64,000 bases of DNA from Gammaproteobacteria bacterium (GTDB taxonomy: Bacteria > Pseudomonadota > Gammaproteobacteria > Pseudomonadales > Pseudohongiellaceae). The position numbers and the translations under genes were made by a program. Numbering within the stretch: the first letter of the stretch is position 1; the number at the start of each line of letters is the position of its first letter. Positions 61,178-64,000 of the stretch are shown here, piece by piece. The stretch spans positions 310,001-374,000 of the forward strand of contig JAHEGE010000001.1 of assembly GCA_024639905.1 (NCBI GenBank). Direction: 5' to 3'. Under the pieces are notes generated by a model, which saw only the letters and a list, made by a program, of their open reading frames with translations, was not told where the DNA came from and searched no databases.

Positions 61178-62269
61178 TTAGACGTTGAATCGGAAGTGGA
61201 TGACGTCGCCGTCCTGCACAATGTATTCCTTACCTTCTAATCGCCATTTGCCGGCGTCCTTCGCGCCGTTCTCGCCCTTATTAGCGATATAGTCATCGAA
61301 GCCGACGATCTCGGCGCGGATGAAGCCCTTCTCGAAGTCAGTGTGAATCACGGCGGCGGCCTGGGGGGCGCTGGCCCCCTGCTTGACTGTCCAGGCGCGG
61401 ACTTCCTTAACTCCCGCGGTGAAGTAGGTCTGCAGGCCTAAAAGCGCGTAGCCGGCGCGGATAACGCGGTCCAGTCCTGGCTCTTCCATGCCCATTTCTT
61501 GTAAGAACTCGTCGCGCTCTTCGTCTTCGAGCTCGGCGATCTCTGCCTCGAGTTTGTTGCACACGGGCACGACCTGCGCGCCTTCGGATTCGGCGATAGC
61601 ACGCACGGCATCGAGGTGGGGGTTGTTCTCAAAGCCTTCCTCGTCGACGTTGGCGATATACATCACCGGTTTGATGGTTAGCAGATGCAGGCTGTAGATG
61701 GCGGCTCGCTCGTCGTCGCTGAGCTCCAAACTGCGCACCGGTTGGGCGAGGTCGAGGTGGGCCTTGATCTTCTGCAGCGTGGCGATGTTCTTCGCCGCGT
61801 CTTTGTCGCCGCTTTTGGCTTGGCGATTAAAACGATCGATGCCTTTCTCGACCGACTCGAGGTCGGCGAGTGCGAGTTCGGTGTTAATCGTCTCGATGTC
61901 GGCGGCGGGGTTGATAGCATCAGCGACGTGGGTGACGTTGCTGTCTTCGAAGCAGCGCACAACATGCGCGATGGCGTCGGTCTCGCGGATGTTAGCGAGG
62001 AACTGATTGCCTAGGCCCTCGCCCTTTGAGGCTCCAGCAACGAGGCCGGCGATATCGGTAAACTCGACGGTGGTCGGAATCACCTTTTGCGGTTTCACGA
62101 TGTCAGCGAGCTGTGTGAGGCGCGCATCGGGGATAGAGACGATGCCGGAATTTGGCTCGATTGTGCAGAACGGGAAATTTTCCGCGGCGATGCCGGCCTT
62201 GGTAAGCGCGTTAAACAGGGTCGACTTGCCGACGTTGGGTAGGCCGACGATTCCGCATTGTACTGGCAT
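61178..62269 (-). CDS. ychF: Redox-regulated ATPase/GTP-binding protein YchF
   Basis: A 363-residue OBG-family P-loop protein. From the ATG at 62267-62269 it has the same length as E. coli YchF. The motifs [32 protein letters not shown] and a C-terminal TGS domain are clear. YchF binds ATP and associates with ribosomes. A longer upstream frame (62356) would overlap pth and has no family likeness. It is downstream of pth on the same strand. Confidence 0.95.
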   Translation of the reverse strand: MPVQCGIVGLPNVGKSTLFNALTKAGIAAENFPFCTIEPNSGIVSIPDARLTQLADIVKPQKVIPTTVEFTDIAGLVAGASKGEGLGNQFLANIRETDAIAHVVRCFEDSNVTHVADAINPAADIETINTELALADLESVEKGIDRFNRQAKSGDKDAAKNIATLQKIKAHLDLAQPVRSLELSDDERAAIYSLHLLTIKPVMYIANVDEEGFENNPHLDAVRAIAESEGAQVVPVCNKLEAEIAELEDEERDEFLQEMGMEEPGLDRVIRAGYALLGLQTYFTAGVKEVRAWTVKQGASAPQAAAVIHTDFEKGFIRAEIVGFDDYIANKGENGAKDAGKWRLEGKEYIVQDGDVIHFRFNV

Positions 62270-62306
62270 GATGTGTGTCTCTCTGAGTTGATCTTTACTG
62301 AATGAT

Positions 62307-62894
62307 TTAGGGTTCGGTATGGAGAAGCCGCATAGCTTCTTCCCATTCGCCGACAACCGCCTTGGGTATCACGCGAATGGAGTCTTCAATGTCACGCATA
62401 ATGAGCTCGGCCTCTGATTTCGATGGGTCGCCGAGGACGTAATTGGCCACCATCGATTTGTGTCCTGGGTGACCGACGCCGATGCGTAGGCGGTAAAAAT
62501 TGCGCGCGCCGCCGAGCGCATTGATGATATCGCGCATGCCGTTATGGCCGCCGTGACCGCCGTCGTATTTGAGTCGAGTAACGCCAACCTCGAAATCGAT
62601 CTCGTCGTAGGCGACGAGCATATTCTGGGGTTCTATTTTGTAGAAATTGCAGACTGCTGCGACCGACTTGCCGCTGCCGTTCATGAATGTAGTCGGAAAT
62701 AGCAGCTTTATCTCTTCGCCCGCGATGTTAATGCTACCGAATTCGCCGAAAAACTTCGCCTCGCCGCGCAGCTCGCCGCCATAGCATTTGGCAAGGTGGT
62801 GCAGGAAGATGACACCCGCGTTATGCCGCGTGGAGTCGTACTTCGGGCCAGGGTTGCCGAGGCCGACGATGAGTTTTATGGGTGAAGTTTGCAT
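62307..62894 (-). CDS. pth: Peptidyl-tRNA hydrolase
   Basis: A 195-residue enzyme that frees tRNA from prematurely released peptidyl-tRNA. The conserved parts are present: [17 protein letters not shown] with the catalytic His, [22 protein letters not shown] and [12 protein letters not shown]. It follows rplY and precedes ychF, the standard gene order in related bacteria. Confidence 0.95.
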   Translation of the reverse strand: MQTSPIKLIVGLGNPGPKYDSTRHNAGVIFLHHLAKCYGGELRGEAKFFGEFGSINIAGEEIKLLFPTTFMNGSGKSVAAVCNFYKIEPQNMLVAYDEIDFEVGVTRLKYDGGHGGHNGMRDIINALGGARNFYRLRIGVGHPGHKSMVANYVLGDPSKSEAELIMRDIEDSIRVIPKAVVGEWEEAMRLLHTEP

Positions 62895-63005
62895 GATACT
62901 GGGTCGCGAAGGTTAGGTTGGCCGTCGGCTTAGTTAAGGCGGCGCCACAGGGGGCGTATTGTAGCAGTAAATTCCGCGTAGGCGCGCTGCGCAAGCCGCA
63001 GGCAC

Positions 63006-63038
63006 AAAAAAGGCCGGGTATCGCTCCCAGCCCTTTTC
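63006..63038 (-). terminator. Rho-independent terminator after rplY
   Basis: On the minus strand, GGGCTGGG and CCCGGCC pair around a 7-base loop and are followed by six T residues. It lies 45 bases after the rplY stop and before pth. Confidence 0.8.
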
Positions 63039-63082
63039 GTGTGACGCTGCTGCCTGCTTGGCTGCAGCGCCGGTCGGCGTGA

Positions 63083-63721
63083 TTACTCTTCGCCGGCTTC
63101 TTCTGCTTCCGCGTCGGCAGCTTTGTCGGCCTTCTCGCCCTTCGCAGCCTTCACTGTGGCTACTGCAAGGTCGCCGTCTTCGTGCGTTAGCGAGACGCTA
63201 GTTACGCCTGCTGGCAGAGCGATGTCTGACAGGTGGACGTTGGAACCCACTTCAACCTCGAGCATATTCACCTCGATGAACTCGGGCAGGTCTTTTGGCA
63301 GACAGCTGACTTCGATCTCGTTGAGGGTCTTGAGAATGCTGCCGCCGCCGATCTTGACGCCGACACACTTCTCTTCGTTGGTGAAGTGCAGAGGCACTTT
63401 AACCGTGACCGCTTCTTTCTCATTAATGCGCAGGAAATCAGCATGCAGGATGAAAGGCTTGGCAGGGTGACGCTGTAGCGCCTTGATTACCGCTTTCTCT
63501 TTCTTCTTGCCGACGTTCAGCGTGATGACGTGAGAGAAAAACGCTTCGTTTTCCGTCGCCTTGATGATGTCCTTATGGGCAATCGTCAGTGATACGGGCT
63601 CAGCGTCTCCACCGTAAAGCACGGCAGGAATGTTGCTTTCCAAACGGCGTAGGCGGCGGCTCGCACCTTTCCCTAAGTCTGTTCGGACTGTGCAATTTAA
63701 TTCAAATACATCTTTAGACAT
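63083..63721 (-). CDS. rplY: 50S ribosomal protein L25 (Ctc form)
   Basis: A 212-residue general-stress-type L25, longer than the 94-residue E. coli protein because of the added C-terminal TL5/CTC domain. The N-terminal part reads [25 protein letters not shown]. The C-terminus is acidic and repetitive ([16 protein letters not shown]). It binds 5S rRNA in the large subunit. Confidence 0.94.
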   Translation of the reverse strand: MSKDVFELNCTVRTDLGKGASRRLRRLESNIPAVLYGGDAEPVSLTIAHKDIIKATENEAFFSHVITLNVGKKKEKAVIKALQRHPAKPFILHADFLRINEKEAVTVKVPLHFTNEEKCVGVKIGGGSILKTLNEIEVSCLPKDLPEFIEVNMLEVEVGSNVHLSDIALPAGVTSVSLTHEDGDLAVATVKAAKGEKADKAADAEAEEAGEE

Positions 63722-63790
63722 GATGTCTCTCCAAAACTCCCCGAAGGGATACCCAAGCTCGCTTGCGACCGGCTAGCTAGGGTGTTGCTT

Positions 63791-63818
63791 AAAGGCTGCA
63801 GTCGGAATTGACGCAGCC
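63791..63818 (-). terminator. Candidate terminator after prs
   Basis: On the minus strand, GGCTGC and GCAGCC (63813-63818 and 63794-63799) form a stem followed by TTT. A wider inverted pair, GGATACCC and GGGTATCC (63747-63754, 63819-63826), surrounds it and may instead be part of an rplY leader. Confidence 0.4.
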
Positions 63819-63846
63819 GGGTATCCGCACGACGGACGCCACCGAT

Positions 63847-64000
63847 TTAGGTGTTGTCGAACATCGCGCTGATGGATTCTTCATTACTGACCCTGCGGAT
63901 CGACTCAGCTAACAGCTTCGCCATAGACAGCTGGCGGATGCGCGGGCAGTTCTTCGCCTCTTCGCTTAGGGGGATGGTGTCGGTCACCACTAGCGAGTCG
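63847..64000 (-). CDS. prs: Ribose-phosphate pyrophosphokinase (5' part outside window)
   Basis: The C-terminal 50 residues are visible on the minus strand: [40 protein letters not shown] and ISAMF near the stop at 63847. This is the conserved end of PRPP synthetase, which makes phosphoribosyl pyrophosphate for nucleotide, histidine and tryptophan synthesis. The rest lies beyond the right edge. The order prs-rplY-pth-ychF is typical of Pseudomonas relatives. Confidence 0.93.
   Translation of the reverse strand, partial: DSLVVTDTIPLSEEAKNCPRIRQLSMAKLLAESIRRVSNEESISAMFDNT

Noticed and set aside
1..64000. CRISPR arrays, prophage genes or toxin-antitoxin pairs
   Set aside because: No regularly spaced repeats, phage structural genes or paired small genes were seen while reading the window.

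Overview
The window looks like the chromosome of a free-living, probably marine, heterotrophic gammaproteobacterium with moderately high GC. I infer this from the TonB-dependent receptor beside a TPR-sulfotransferase, the sodium-coupled and betaine-type transporters, tamAB, and a prs-rplY-pth-ychF-tRNA-Met block arranged as in Pseudomonas relatives. A Halieaceae/Cellvibrionales-like host is my best guess. It rests on gene content only.

Region by region: (1) 1-7.4 kb: the end of a quaternary-amine binding protein, an SSS symporter translationally coupled to a Gfo/Idh/MocA dehydrogenase, an aldo/keto reductase, a TauD-type dioxygenase, a rhodanese lipoprotein, and a FadR-type GntR regulator with an array of TGGT-N3-ACCA operators. 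(2) 7.4-24 kb: two RND efflux systems on opposite strands flanking a secreted alpha/beta hydrolase and tamA-tamB, then a LysE exporter. (3) 24-30.8 kb: a second SSS symporter, a small EF-hand-like lipoprotein, two secreted DUF1080 (3-keto-glycoside hydrolase-like) proteins, ilvA, a TMEM175-like channel and a MarR regulator. (4) 31-38.4 kb: TonB receptor, TPR-sulfotransferase, BCCT transporter and a small P-loop kinase. (5) 38.5-45.1 kb: glyoxylate-bypass cluster (small protein, aceA, glcB, iodotyrosine-deiodinase-like nitroreductase) with a divergent RamB/ScfR-type regulator. The small protein aligns with an internal domain of the GlcB encoded in the same cluster. (6) 45.1-53.8 kb: a dissolved-inorganic-carbon operon: small membrane protein, SulP transporter, DabA, DabB, an extra degenerate NuoM/N-like subunit and an outer-membrane barrel.

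(7) 53.97-60.97 kb is a genomic island at the 3' end of tRNA-Met. It is bounded by a 21-bp imperfect repeat of the tRNA end and holds a second internal repeat pair, a broken hsdM remnant and an IS3 element with a frameshifted orfA. No integrase remains. Its cargo is one operon: RidA, a secreted N-acyl-D-amino-acid deacylase, an XRE-cupin regulator, a DauA-like D-amino-acid dehydrogenase and a YkvI-like membrane protein. Together these read as an N-acyl-D-amino-acid scavenging pathway that includes its own imine-hydrolysing enzyme. (8) 61-64 kb: core genes ychF, pth, rplY and the end of prs.

The most interesting signals are the D-amino-acid island (7), the DAB locus with an extra membrane subunit (6), and the stand-alone malate-synthase-G domain beside aceA (5).
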